Source: Mycobacterium deserti
Lineage (GTDB): Bacteria; Actinomycetota; Actinomycetes; Mycobacteriales; Mycobacteriaceae
Length of the DNA stretch: 64,000 nt
Assembly (NCBI RefSeq): GCF_025345615.1
Contig: NZ_JAODWD010000001.1
Location: forward strand, 186,001-250,000
Direction of reading: 5' to 3'
The notes beneath the pieces were generated by a model. The model was not told the DNA's origin. It did not search any database and was given only the letters and a program-made list of their open reading frames with translations. Positions 54,117-63,433 of this stretch are shown here, in pieces. Numbering within the stretch: the first letter of the stretch is position 1; each line of letters starts with the position of its first letter. A program made the position numbers and the translations under genes.

Positions 54117-55178
54117 TCACTGGGGTGTGATCGCCTCGAAGCGAGGGGTCGGCGCGTCTGCGGCGAGGTAGTTCGGGTTGTCGGGATGCAGATGCTTCAT
54201 GAGCTCCCACAGCTGCGTTTCGTTCTTGATCCACGCCTCATCCATCGCGACCTTGTCGACGAACCAGTCGGCGTCTCCGGACATGTAGTCGATGAGGTAG
54301 TTGATGTCCTCTTCGGACTCGACCGAGAAGTGCTGCGGATACTTCTGGATGATCTCGGGTTTCTGTTCCTTCCATTGGTCGACGCCCTGCTGCCACAAAT
54401 CGAGGAACTTCGCGGCGAGATCCGGGTGGGCGTCGTACCACTCCTGCGTGGCGACGAAGTTGTTGCCGCTGACGTGGTTCAGTCCGTCGTTGTTGGGCGC
54501 GAACTCCTTGTAGAGCTGGAACGGCGACTTTCCGTCGTACATCAGTTCCAACTCGCCCTTGCGCATCTGCGGGATGGCGGCCTCGGGAATGATCGCTGCG
54601 GCCTCGCAGTCGCCGCGCAGGAGGTTCGTCGGGTTCACGAAGTGGTCGTTGACGAGCAAGTCGAAGTCACCGCCGCCGACCCGGTAGTCCAGATCGTGCA
54701 TCTCCTTGGCGAGTACGCCCCAGAATGCGGCGTTGGATGTCGGCCCGGACACGCAGATCTTCGAACCCTTAGGGATGTCGGCGAGTGTCTTGTAGGGGTC
54801 GCCCTTGCGCTTGAACATCGGGACGCGCTGGTAGTTGTATTTGCCGAAGGTCACCGTCTTGATGCCGGTTTCGGCCTCGAGGACGGGCGTCTCCTGGGTG
54901 GACATCGAGACGATGTCGCCGTGGCCGCCGGCGAAGTAGGTGAACTCGTCCCACGTCGTGCTGGTCTCGATGCGGACGTTGTTGTCCTTCTCCCACTTGG
55001 CCAGGGTGCCGTTGTCCTTCATCATGTCCCACACCGCCTCGGGCGCGAACGCGAAGCGGATGACCTGCGGGTCGCCTTCGGAGCCACCGCCGCCACCCGA
55101 CCCACCACTACAGCCCGCCACGAGTGTGAGCGCCAAACCCGCGGCCGCGGCAATGCGCATGGTTTTCTGGACTTTCAC
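54117..55178 (-). CDS. ABC transporter substrate-binding lipoprotein (NMT1/SsuA-like)
   Basis: Lipoprotein of 353 residues, lipobox LVAGC with Cys23, followed by a Ser/Gly linker and a periplasmic-binding-protein type II fold: IRFAFAPEAVWDMMKD, ADIPKGSKICVSGPTSNAAF, EAAAIIPEAAIPQMR. NitT/TauT binding proteins take up nitrate, sulfonates, thiamine precursors, phthalate and other aromatics or heterocycles. The ligand is not predictable. It is the first gene of the importer and divergent from the monooxygenase gene, with 227 bp between. Confidence 0.9.
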   Translation of the reverse strand: MKVQKTMRIAAAAGLALTLVAGCSGGSGGGGGSEGDPQVIRFAFAPEAVWDMMKDNGTLAKWEKDNNVRIETSTTWDEFTYFAGGHGDIVSMSTQETPVLEAETGIKTVTFGKYNYQRVPMFKRKGDPYKTLADIPKGSKICVSGPTSNAAFWGVLAKEMHDLDYRVGGGDFDLLVNDHFVNPTNLLRGDCEAAAIIPEAAIPQMRKGELELMYDGKSPFQLYKEFAPNNDGLNHVSGNNFVATQEWYDAHPDLAAKFLDLWQQGVDQWKEQKPEIIQKYPQHFSVESEEDINYLIDYMSGDADWFVDKVAMDEAWIKNETQLWELMKHLHPDNPNYLAADAPTPRFEAITPQ

Positions 55179-55256
55179 GGTGGCCTCCTGTTGTGCCCGT
55201 CTGTGATGCGTACCACTGCTGAGTACAGTGCCAGCGCGACCGGTGGCCTATGTCGT

Positions 55257-55310
55257 GGACCGTGAATTTCGGTCCCGACGGGTGTCGCGCCCTGTGACGG
55301 CTTCCGTCAC
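55257..55310. promoter_or_regulatory. Two inverted repeats between importer and monooxygenase genes
   Basis: GGACCG-N7-CGGTCC at 55257-55275 and GTGACGG-CTT-CCGTCAC at 55294-55310 lie in the 227-bp divergent control region. A GACCGGTGG direct repeat stands at 55238-55246 and 55372-55380. These are candidate operators for the island's PucR-type or GntR/FCD-type proteins. Confidence 0.45.
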
Positions 55311-55405
55311 GCAGGACTGCGGTGACGAATGTCGTGATCGAGGCGGCCGGGAATTCGCGGCCGACGCCACTGACCGGTGGAGTTCGGCGGCATTGACTTG
55401 ACGTC

Positions 55406-56494
55406 ATGCGACTCGGCTACTTCTCGATGCCCCTTCATCCGGCCGGCCGGAACTGGTCGGAGACCCTGCGGGAGGACCGTGAGGCGGTCATCCTCGCCGA
55501 CCGGCTCGGCTTCCACGACGCGTTCATCGGCGAGCATCTCACCGACCGCCACGAGAACATCACCAACAGCCTGGTGTTCCTCGCGACGCTGATCTCCGAC
55601 ACCGAGCAGATCCGGCTTGGCACCGGGACGACGAACCTGTCGCAGCAACACCCCGTGCTGGTGGCCGCGAATTCGGCGATGTTCGACCACCTCGCCGACG
55701 GCAGGTTCATCCTCGGCATCAGCCCTGGCGCCCTGCCGTCGGACGCCGAAGCGCTCGGAATCCTCGACCAGGACCGCAACGAGATGTTCGCCGAGGCCAT
55801 CGACGTCATCACCGCGATCTGGGAGGGCGAACCCCCGTATTCACTTGTGCGTGAGGGCGGCCGGTTCAACGTCACGACCGAACGCACCCTCGACCTGGAG
55901 CTCGGCGTCGGAATCCTGCCAAAGCCGCTGCAGCAGCCGCGTCCGGAAATCGTCGGCACCGTCGTCGCGCCCTTCTCGAAGGGCGTCATCGCCATGGGTG
56001 CCCGCAACTTCCATCCGCTGTCGGCCAACTTTCTTCTACCGCAGTGGGTTGCGACGCACTGGCCGAACTACGTTCAGGGCAAGGAGTCGGTAGGCGAAGC
56101 GGCCAACGCCGACGACTGGCGGGTAGCCCGCACCGTGTTCGTCAACGACGATCAACGAGTCGCCGAGGCATACGGGCGCAACGACACCGGCAGTCCGTAT
56201 CGCTTCTACTACGACAAGATGCTGACCAAGATGCGCAAAATCGGCCGCCTCGAGCTGTTCAAGACGCACCGTGACCAGCCCGACGACGAGGTGACCCTCG
56301 ACAGCGTGGTCGATCAGCTGGTGATCGCAGGCACTCCGGATCACGTCGCCGAGCAGCTGCTCGCATTTCGGGACCAGACCGGCGACTTCGGCGAGCTGGT
56401 CTACGCCGGGTTGGACTGGGCCGACCCCGAATTGGCGCGCCGATCGATGGAGTTGATGGCCGAACAGGTCATGCCGCGGATCAACGCGAGCTGA
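55406..56494 (+). CDS. Luciferase-like monooxygenase (FMN- or F420-dependent)
   Basis: TIM-barrel flavin monooxygenase of 362 residues. Typical blocks: MRLGYFSMPLHPAGR, GFHDAFIGEHLTDRHENITN, GTGTTNLSQQHPVLVAANSA, LADGRFILGISPGALPSDAE. The family uses FMNH2 from a separate reductase, or F420H2 in mycobacteria. The flavin reductase fusion encoded 4 kb away could supply FMNH2. It overlaps the CMD-like gene by one base (TGATG). It may start the pathway of this island by oxygenating the substrate. Confidence 0.9.
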   Translation: MRLGYFSMPLHPAGRNWSETLREDREAVILADRLGFHDAFIGEHLTDRHENITNSLVFLATLISDTEQIRLGTGTTNLSQQHPVLVAANSAMFDHLADGRFILGISPGALPSDAEALGILDQDRNEMFAEAIDVITAIWEGEPPYSLVREGGRFNVTTERTLDLELGVGILPKPLQQPRPEIVGTVVAPFSKGVIAMGARNFHPLSANFLLPQWVATHWPNYVQGKESVGEAANADDWRVARTVFVNDDQRVAEAYGRNDTGSPYRFYYDKMLTKMRKIGRLELFKTHRDQPDDEVTLDSVVDQLVIAGTPDHVAEQLLAFRDQTGDFGELVYAGLDWADPELARRSMELMAEQVMPRINAS

Positions 56495-57039
56495 TGGGCG
56501 GACCGGACCGGCTGCCGCTGCCGTCGACGCTGACCGCCGATCAGCGGGCCGCCGTCGAGAAGATCGAGTCCGGGCCGCGCGGCGCGCTGTTCGGACCGTT
56601 CGTCCCGCTGCTGCGCAGCCCGCACCTGATGACACGACTGCAGTTGGTCGGCGAACACCTGCGTTTCGACGCCGCGATCGCCCCGCACCTGACCGAGTTG
56701 GTGATCCTGATCGTTGCCCGACGCTGGGGTCAAGACTTCGAATGGGGTCATCACGCGCCACTGGCCAGGGCCGCCGGGCTGGGCGACGACGTCATCGCCG
56801 CGATCCGCGACGGCGCGGACATCACCGGACCGGACGACGTCCGTGCCGTGTGGCGACTCGTGGACGAGCTCGAAAACACCCGAGCGCTCAGCGATTCGAC
56901 CTTCGCCTCGGCCCTCGGGACCGTCGGCGACACCGGCGTCGTCGAGGTGATCGCCACGGTGGGCTACTACACGACACTGGCGATGGTGATGAACGCCGCG
57001 AGAACACCGGTCCCCCACGACTACGAGCGACTGCCGTGA
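56494..57039 (+). CDS. Carboxymuconolactone decarboxylase-like protein
   Basis: Helical protein of 181 residues of the CMD/AhpD group: LRSPHLMTRLQLVGEHLRFD, ELVILIVARRWGQDFEWGHH and APLARAAGLGDDVIAAIRDG. The AhpD Cys-x-x-Cys is absent; the Glu-His pair of the gamma-carboxymuconolactone decarboxylase side is kept. The reaction is unknown. Coupled to the monooxygenase (TGATG) and to the alpha/beta hydrolase (GTGA). Confidence 0.85.
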   Translation: MGGPDRLPLPSTLTADQRAAVEKIESGPRGALFGPFVPLLRSPHLMTRLQLVGEHLRFDAAIAPHLTELVILIVARRWGQDFEWGHHAPLARAAGLGDDVIAAIRDGADITGPDDVRAVWRLVDELENTRALSDSTFASALGTVGDTGVVEVIATVGYYTTLAMVMNAARTPVPHDYERLP

Positions 57040-57749
57040 GCGCGCCGTTTCTCCTCCTGCACCCACTGGGGGCCGACGCGCGGTTCTGGGACCCGGTGCG
57101 CGCCGAACTCGGACCGCACCCGAGCACCGCACTCGACCTGCCCGGGCACGGTGCGTGCGCGCTACCGCCGCTCGGAGCCGGCGTCGACGCCTACGCGGCG
57201 GCCGTCGCCGAACAGGTGGACGAGCCGGTGCATCTGGTCGGCATGTCGCTGGGCGGTCTGGTGGCCCAGCAGCTCGCGGCCACGCGGCCCGACCTCGTCG
57301 CCTCCGTCGTGCTGGTGGACACCGTGTCGGTGTATCCGCAACCCATGCAACAAATGTGGCGAGATCGCGCCGAGATCGCCCGGTCGGGCGGGCTGAGCTC
57401 CCTGGTCGAGCCGATGGCCGCCATGTGGTTCAGCGCGAACCTGGCCGCGGCCGCGGATCCGCGGGTCGAGCAGGCGAGGCGCACATTCGCCGCGACGGAC
57501 CCGGAGGGTTACGCGCGCAGCTGCGACTTGCTGGCAGGGGTCGACGTACGCGACGGCGTCGCCGCGCTGACCGTGCCCGTCGTGGTCGTCTGCGGCGAGG
57601 ACGACGCGCCGCCGTTCCGCGACGCCGCGACGTGGCTGGCGCGCATGACCGGCGACGGGACGGTGTACTGGCTTCCCGGCCGGCACGCGTGTGCGATCGA
57701 GGAGCCCGAGAAATTCGCCGGCCTGCTCTGCGCCACCGTGCTGGACTAG
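57036..57749 (+). CDS. Alpha/beta hydrolase
   Basis: Protein of 237 residues. The catalytic triad is visible: nucleophile in GMSLGG (about residue 71), Asp in VVCGEDDAP (about 189), His in PGRHACAIEEPE (about 213), with HPLGADARFW as oxyanion region. This layout resembles 3-oxoadipate enol-lactone hydrolase and RutD-type enzymes. Gene order monooxygenase, CMD-like, alpha/beta hydrolase suggests oxygenation followed by lactone or amide opening. GTG 57036. Confidence 0.85.
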   Translation: MSAPFLLLHPLGADARFWDPVRAELGPHPSTALDLPGHGACALPPLGAGVDAYAAAVAEQVDEPVHLVGMSLGGLVAQQLAATRPDLVASVVLVDTVSVYPQPMQQMWRDRAEIARSGGLSSLVEPMAAMWFSANLAAAADPRVEQARRTFAATDPEGYARSCDLLAGVDVRDGVAALTVPVVVVCGEDDAPPFRDAATWLARMTGDGTVYWLPGRHACAIEEPEKFAGLLCATVLD

Positions 57750-59050
57750 CCCCGCTCGACGCCCTGCAGCAACCGCATCAGCCGCGCGGCGACCTGAAGC
57801 TCGGTGCGGCGTTCGCTCAGCGAATGACCAAGCAGCTCTTCGGCTTTGTGCAGACGGTTGCGCACGGTGTGCTCGTGCAGCTGCAGGTGCTCGGCGGCGG
57901 CCACGTGCGACCCGAAGCGGAACGAGGCCTCAAGTGTTTCGCGCAGCCGCGCCGCTTCGACGGTGTCGCCCGCCAACGCGCCGAGCTCGCGTTCGACGAA
58001 TTGGCGTGCCTGCGACGGGTCGCGCATCAGCAGGATCTCCAATCCGACATCACGGTGGTGCACCACCGAGGGCGCCGAGGGCCGGTCCCATGCCGCCCTG
58101 ATGCGTTCGGCGTCGAGTGCCTCGGCGAGCGTGGCTCGGAAGCCGTCGATACCGGCGTGCGAGTCGCCGACGGTCGCGGGCACGCCGGCCTCGACCAGGA
58201 CGGCGTCCAGCGCCTCGAGCACCGTGCGCTTCCACTCGCCGATCCGGCCGAGCCACACCACCGTCGATGACAGCGTCAGCGGGTAGACCAGCGAGTGCTG
58301 ACAGCTCACGGCGGCGCGGAGCCCCACGGCCAGCTGGGTGGCGGCGCCTTCGGCGACTGTCGGCAGCAGCACCGCGATGTGCCTGCTGGTCAGGTCGTAG
58401 GACAGGATCGCCGCGTCCGACGCCGACAGGACGCCACCCTCGTCGCGCAGGATGTCCCTGACCATGCCACGCCGCATGTGCGCCCGCGACCGGTTGAGCG
58501 CCTCGTAGTCACGGGTGTAGGTCTCGGCGACCTGGGATGCCACGAAGTCCTGATAGCCGAGGATCGTCTGGGTCAGCAGCTGCTGCGCCAGCGCCGCTTC
58601 GTCGCGGTCGATGTCGCGCTCGGCGATGACCTGGCGCAGGTGCGCGCTCCACGCCTCCCACATCGTGAAGAAGCTGACCCGGTACGACCGCTGCATGGCC
58701 TTCTGCGGAATCCGTAGCTGCGCCTGCACTTTCGCGAACGACAGCACCTGCTCGAGGTACACGTCCTCGAGGACCAGCTCGCCGGCGATGACCGAGCGCA
58801 GGCAGCGGGCGTTGGCCCGGATGCTGGCCGTCAGGTAGCCGCGGAACTCGTCGTCGTGGGCCTGGTTCGGGAACGCGATCGACAAGCACCGGCCGATGAT
58901 GACGTCGGCCAGCTCGTCGACGTCGAACTCCTCGGCCAACTGTTGCACCCAGTCGGGCAACGGCCGCTCGTCGCGCCACAGGTGCAGCGGCGCCGGCATC
59001 GGGATGTCGGCGGACTGTGCGTCGGGGTCTCGATCAAGCGTCATGGACAT
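57746..59050 (-). CDS. PucR/CdaR-type transcriptional regulator
   Basis: Protein of 434 residues. No membrane segment; an N-terminal helical region (1-170), a middle CdaR-like domain and a C-terminal helix-turn-helix (HVAAAEHLQLHEHTVRNRLH, about 385-405, then LLGHSLSERRTELQVAARL). It overlaps the alpha/beta hydrolase stop by 4 bp (convergent). A likely local activator of the island; the effector is unknown. The start is taken at ATG 59050, with ATG 59044 two codons further in. Confidence 0.85.
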   Translation of the reverse strand: MSMTLDRDPDAQSADIPMPAPLHLWRDERPLPDWVQQLAEEFDVDELADVIIGRCLSIAFPNQAHDDEFRGYLTASIRANARCLRSVIAGELVLEDVYLEQVLSFAKVQAQLRIPQKAMQRSYRVSFFTMWEAWSAHLRQVIAERDIDRDEAALAQQLLTQTILGYQDFVASQVAETYTRDYEALNRSRAHMRRGMVRDILRDEGGVLSASDAAILSYDLTSRHIAVLLPTVAEGAATQLAVGLRAAVSCQHSLVYPLTLSSTVVWLGRIGEWKRTVLEALDAVLVEAGVPATVGDSHAGIDGFRATLAEALDAERIRAAWDRPSAPSVVHHRDVGLEILLMRDPSQARQFVERELGALAGDTVEAARLRETLEASFRFGSHVAAAEHLQLHEHTVRNRLHKAEELLGHSLSERRTELQVAARLMRLLQGVERG

Positions 59051-59070
59051 GGCGATCCTAGTGGGCCGCA

Positions 59071-60063
59071 CTACTGCACGGCCTCTACCGACCCACTGAG
59101 CGCCGAGCGGGTGATCGCCTCGAAGGTGCGTGCGTTGGCCACCATCTCCTCCGGCGGGATCGGATAGCTGGTTGCGCCTGCGGCCGCCCGGGCGAACGCT
59201 TCGATGTTCTCCCGCACCGATGGGTGCGGTGGGTAGAACCGCGACTGTGCCCTCGCACCGCGGACCTGACGGGTGACGTCCCAACCGTGCGGGTCTTCTG
59301 GGTGGGTGCGGTCGCGGATCTCCATCCATCCTTCGGAGCCCAGCAGTGCCACCCGGCCGACGAACGGTGTCGCGAGGATGGCCGTGATGAGTGCCGTCTG
59401 GCCCTTCTCGAATCCAAGGGTGATCGCCAGGGTGTCGCCGTTGGCGAAATTGGTGGCCTGTGTGGACAACCGCGCCCACACCTGCGTGGGTCGTCCGAAG
59501 ATGCTGATCGCCAGATCCACCAGATGAATTCCGGTCGCCGACAGCGGGCCGACCGGCGCCTCGACGGCCGATAGCCGCCAGTTGTCGGCGGGCAGGTCGA
59601 GGAACTTGTCCTGGCTGAAATTGCCCTCGAAGACCAACGGGGTGCCGAGTTCACCGTCGGCGATCGCCTGCCGCATCGCCATGACGGCCGGCTCGAAACG
59701 CCGTTCGTGTCCGATACCGAGTTGCAGGCCCGCCGCAGTGATCGCATCGACCGCACGCTGCGCGTCGTGACCTGTTGTGCTGAGCGGCTTTTCGCAGAAG
59801 ACGTGTTTGCCCCGGCCTGCGGCGGCGACGATCTGATCGGAGTGGAACTTGTGCGGGGTGCACAGGATCACCGCGTCAACCCCGTCGTCGCGCAACACCT
59901 CGTCCAGGTCGATCCGGATGTCGGTCAACCAGGGCTGCATGGCCGTCCGCGCGTCCTGGTCGACATCGACACCGGCAACGACCTGCACGTATTCGCTTGC
60001 GTCGAGGTCGCGCACCACTTTGCGGCCCCACCAGCCCAGGCCCACCACGGCAGCTCTGATCAC
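59071..60063 (-). CDS. Gfo/Idh/MocA oxidoreductase C
   Basis: Protein of 330 residues with Rossmann motif AAVVGLGWWGRKVVRDLD, catalytic Lys in FCEKPLSTTGHDA (about residue 92) and the His-Asp region GPLSATGIHLVDLAISIFGR (about 173-192). The third member of this family in the island, again diverged. It lies 20 bp upstream of the PucR-type regulator on the same strand and is divergent from the flavin reductase fusion gene. Confidence 0.87.
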   Translation of the reverse strand: MIRAAVVGLGWWGRKVVRDLDASEYVQVVAGVDVDQDARTAMQPWLTDIRIDLDEVLRDDGVDAVILCTPHKFHSDQIVAAAGRGKHVFCEKPLSTTGHDAQRAVDAITAAGLQLGIGHERRFEPAVMAMRQAIADGELGTPLVFEGNFSQDKFLDLPADNWRLSAVEAPVGPLSATGIHLVDLAISIFGRPTQVWARLSTQATNFANGDTLAITLGFEKGQTALITAILATPFVGRVALLGSEGWMEIRDRTHPEDPHGWDVTRQVRGARAQSRFYPPHPSVRENIEAFARAAAGATSYPIPPEEMVANARTFEAITRSALSGSVEAVQ

Positions 60064-60207
60064 AACGATCAGTCAAGGGGCCACTCAACGGGTGCGCATT
60101 GTCGCCGGACGTGAACTTCGCGCGCCGACGTGCCGCATTCCGTGAGTGATTGCTGTGGACGTCCGACGTTCAATTGACGTACCGACCCGAACGACGGGAG
60201 ATCTGTC

Positions 60208-61359
60208 ATGACGCAGGAGTACGTGAGCACCGCGGACGCGGTCGACGCGGACCTGTTCCGTCATGTCGTCGGTCATCTGGCCACCGGAGTGACCGTGGTG
60301 ACCACCAGGGTCGACGGCCGAGACCACGGCATGACCGCCAGTTCCGTGACGTCTCTGTCGATGGACCCGCCGATGATGCTCGCCTGCGTCAACAACTCCG
60401 TGCCCACTGCGGCCGCCATCGAGCGTAGCGGCAGGTTCACGGTGAACGTGCTCGGTCAGTCGCACGGCGATCTGGCGTACCTGTTCGCCACCCCGCGACC
60501 GGACAAGTTCGCCGGTGTGCAGATCGTCCGTGGCGTCGGCGAGGTGCCGATCCTCGCCGAGGCGATCGCCGCGCTCGAATGTGAAGTCACCGAGCAGGTT
60601 TCCGGCGGCACCCACTCGGTGTTCCTCGGCCACGTGGTGGCCGCGACCGCGCGCGACGGCGCGGCCCCGCTGACCTACTTCCGAGGCGGCTTCGGGCGTT
60701 TCGAATTCGAGCGCAACGACCGCGCCTACGAGCAGGCCAGGGACATGGTGCTCAGCCGGGTGTTCGCCGCCGGTCAGGTGATCACGGTCGACGAACTCGC
60801 CGACGTCATCGACGGAGACCGGGCCCGTGCGTTCTACGCGCTCACCCGCTTGGCGACCGACGGCCTCATCCGGCGCGACCCCGAACGTGGCTACGTCATC
60901 GCCCCGTTCGACGTGCGCACCTCCGACGACACCTTCGAGGCGCGGCTGGCCATCGAACTGGGCGTCATCGATCGCGTTGCGGGTCAGGCCGATCCGAAGC
61001 AGCTCGACGTCGCGCGGCACCACCTAGACACCATGGCCCGCTACCTGGTCGACGATCACTTCGAGGACTTCCACGCGTACCTCGACGCCAACTACGCCTT
61101 CCACGAGTCGATCGTCGCGCTGTCGAAGAACCCGTTGCTGATCGCGGCGTTCGGGGCGTTGAGCATCAAGAACGTCATGGCCAGAAGCTTCGGCGTCACC
61201 GCGCAGTCGTCGGCGGCGTTCCTGGCCGTGCAGCGCGACCTGCTGACGGCCCTCGAGGTGGGCGACGCCGACGCCGCACGTGTGGCCGCGCGGTCGTACT
61301 GCGACCTGGCGAAGGCCCGCACGCGCCAGCTGCTGGCTTTGACCGGAGGGCAGGTGTGA
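60208..61359 (+). CDS. Flavin reductase fused to GntR/FCD-like regulatory domain
   Basis: Protein of 383 residues. Residues about 12-168 form a flavin reductase-like FMN-binding split barrel (FRHVVGHLATGVTVVTTRVD, GMTASSVTSLSMDPPMML, AAIERSGRFTVNVLGQSH). Residues about 175-230 look like a winged helix (ITVDELADVIDGDRARAFYA then IRRDPERGYVIAPF) and 235-380 like an FCD ligand-binding domain (ARLAIELGVIDRVAG, YLDANYAFHESIVALSKNPL). The FCD histidine set appears incomplete, since later family His positions are Gln and Tyr/Cys. Likely the FMNH2 supplier for the luciferase-like monooxygenase, with the C-terminal part sensing a ligand. Confidence 0.8.
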   Translation: MTQEYVSTADAVDADLFRHVVGHLATGVTVVTTRVDGRDHGMTASSVTSLSMDPPMMLACVNNSVPTAAAIERSGRFTVNVLGQSHGDLAYLFATPRPDKFAGVQIVRGVGEVPILAEAIAALECEVTEQVSGGTHSVFLGHVVAATARDGAAPLTYFRGGFGRFEFERNDRAYEQARDMVLSRVFAAGQVITVDELADVIDGDRARAFYALTRLATDGLIRRDPERGYVIAPFDVRTSDDTFEARLAIELGVIDRVAGQADPKQLDVARHHLDTMARYLVDDHFEDFHAYLDANYAFHESIVALSKNPLLIAAFGALSIKNVMARSFGVTAQSSAAFLAVQRDLLTALEVGDADAARVAARSYCDLAKARTRQLLALTGGQV

Positions 61360-61392
61360 GAGCCGCCGCCCTGGTGCTGGTGCGCCGGCTGG

Positions 61393-61560
61393 CTACCCGC
61401 TCTTACGGCGGAACTCCCGACGGTTCTCGAGTGGCCCGTGAGCTTTCGGCTGCTTAGCTCCCCTGTCCTTGTGGTCAGAACCGCCCGCCGCCTGGGCCTT
61501 CTTCCGCTCCAGCGCTTCCCGGAACCTGCGCTTTGTGTCGTCTTCCGGTTCATCGGCCAT
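61393..61560 (-). CDS. DUF5302-like small protein
   Basis: Highly charged protein of 55 residues (MADEPEDDTKRRFREALERK, then KAQAAGGSDHKDRGAKQPKA and a basic tail). The opening acidic/RRFREALERK pattern matches a family of small actinobacterial proteins of unknown role. Predicted to be mostly disordered with one short helix. It lies between the accessory block and the Rv1155-like gene. Confidence 0.7.
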   Translation of the reverse strand: MADEPEDDTKRRFREALERKKAQAAGGSDHKDRGAKQPKAHGPLENRREFRRKSG

Positions 61561-61595
61561 GACGGCAGCGTAGCGCCTGCCGATCGTCGAGTGCT

Positions 61596-62897
<1,302 letters not shown>

Positions 62898-62901
<4 letters not shown>

Positions 62902-63419
62902 CGCGCTACGCGGCGTTCCTGCGCGGAGTGAACGTCGGCGGAATAAACCTGAAGATGGCCGAGGTGGTCTCGGCGTTCGAGGACGCCGGATTCACCGACG
63001 TGCGAACGATTTTGGCCAGCGGGAATGTTCTCCTCAGCAGCCGCTCCGACGTCGCGGCCGTGCGGAAGAAAGCCGAGAAGGCGCTGCGCGACACGTTCGG
63101 CTACGACGCCTGGGTGCTGGCCTACGAGCTGGACGTCGTGCGGGCGATCTCCGAGGCCTATCCGTTCGACCGCGAGGTCGAAGGACACCACTCCTACGTC
63201 ACGTTCGTGACCGATGAGCAGGTGCTCTCCGAACTCGCCGCGCTCGCGGGCGACGCCCAGCCCGACGAGAAGATCGAGCGCGGCGAAGGTGTCATCTACT
63301 GGCAGGTGCCCAAGACGGGAACGCTGGACACCACCATCGGCAAGACGATGGGCAAGAAGCGGTACAAGTCGTCGACGACCACCCGAAACCTGCGCACGCT
63401 GGACAAAGTGCTGCGGTAG
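62898..63419 (+). CDS. DUF1697 family protein
   Basis: Protein of 173 residues with the family's opening AAFLRGVNVGGINLKMAEVV and TILASGNVLLSSRSD, and closing KKRYKSSTTTRNLRTLDKVL. Function unknown. Its ATG overlaps the upstream methyltransferase stop, and the second methyltransferase starts 14 bp after it, so all three appear to be one operon. Confidence 0.88.
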
Positions 63420-63433
63420 GTAGATTCACTGGT

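Noticed and set aside
51505..55178. Nitrate importer assignment
   Set aside because: NitT/TauT-type importers carry many substrates and there are no nitrate or nitrite reductase genes nearby; catabolic context favours an organic substrate.
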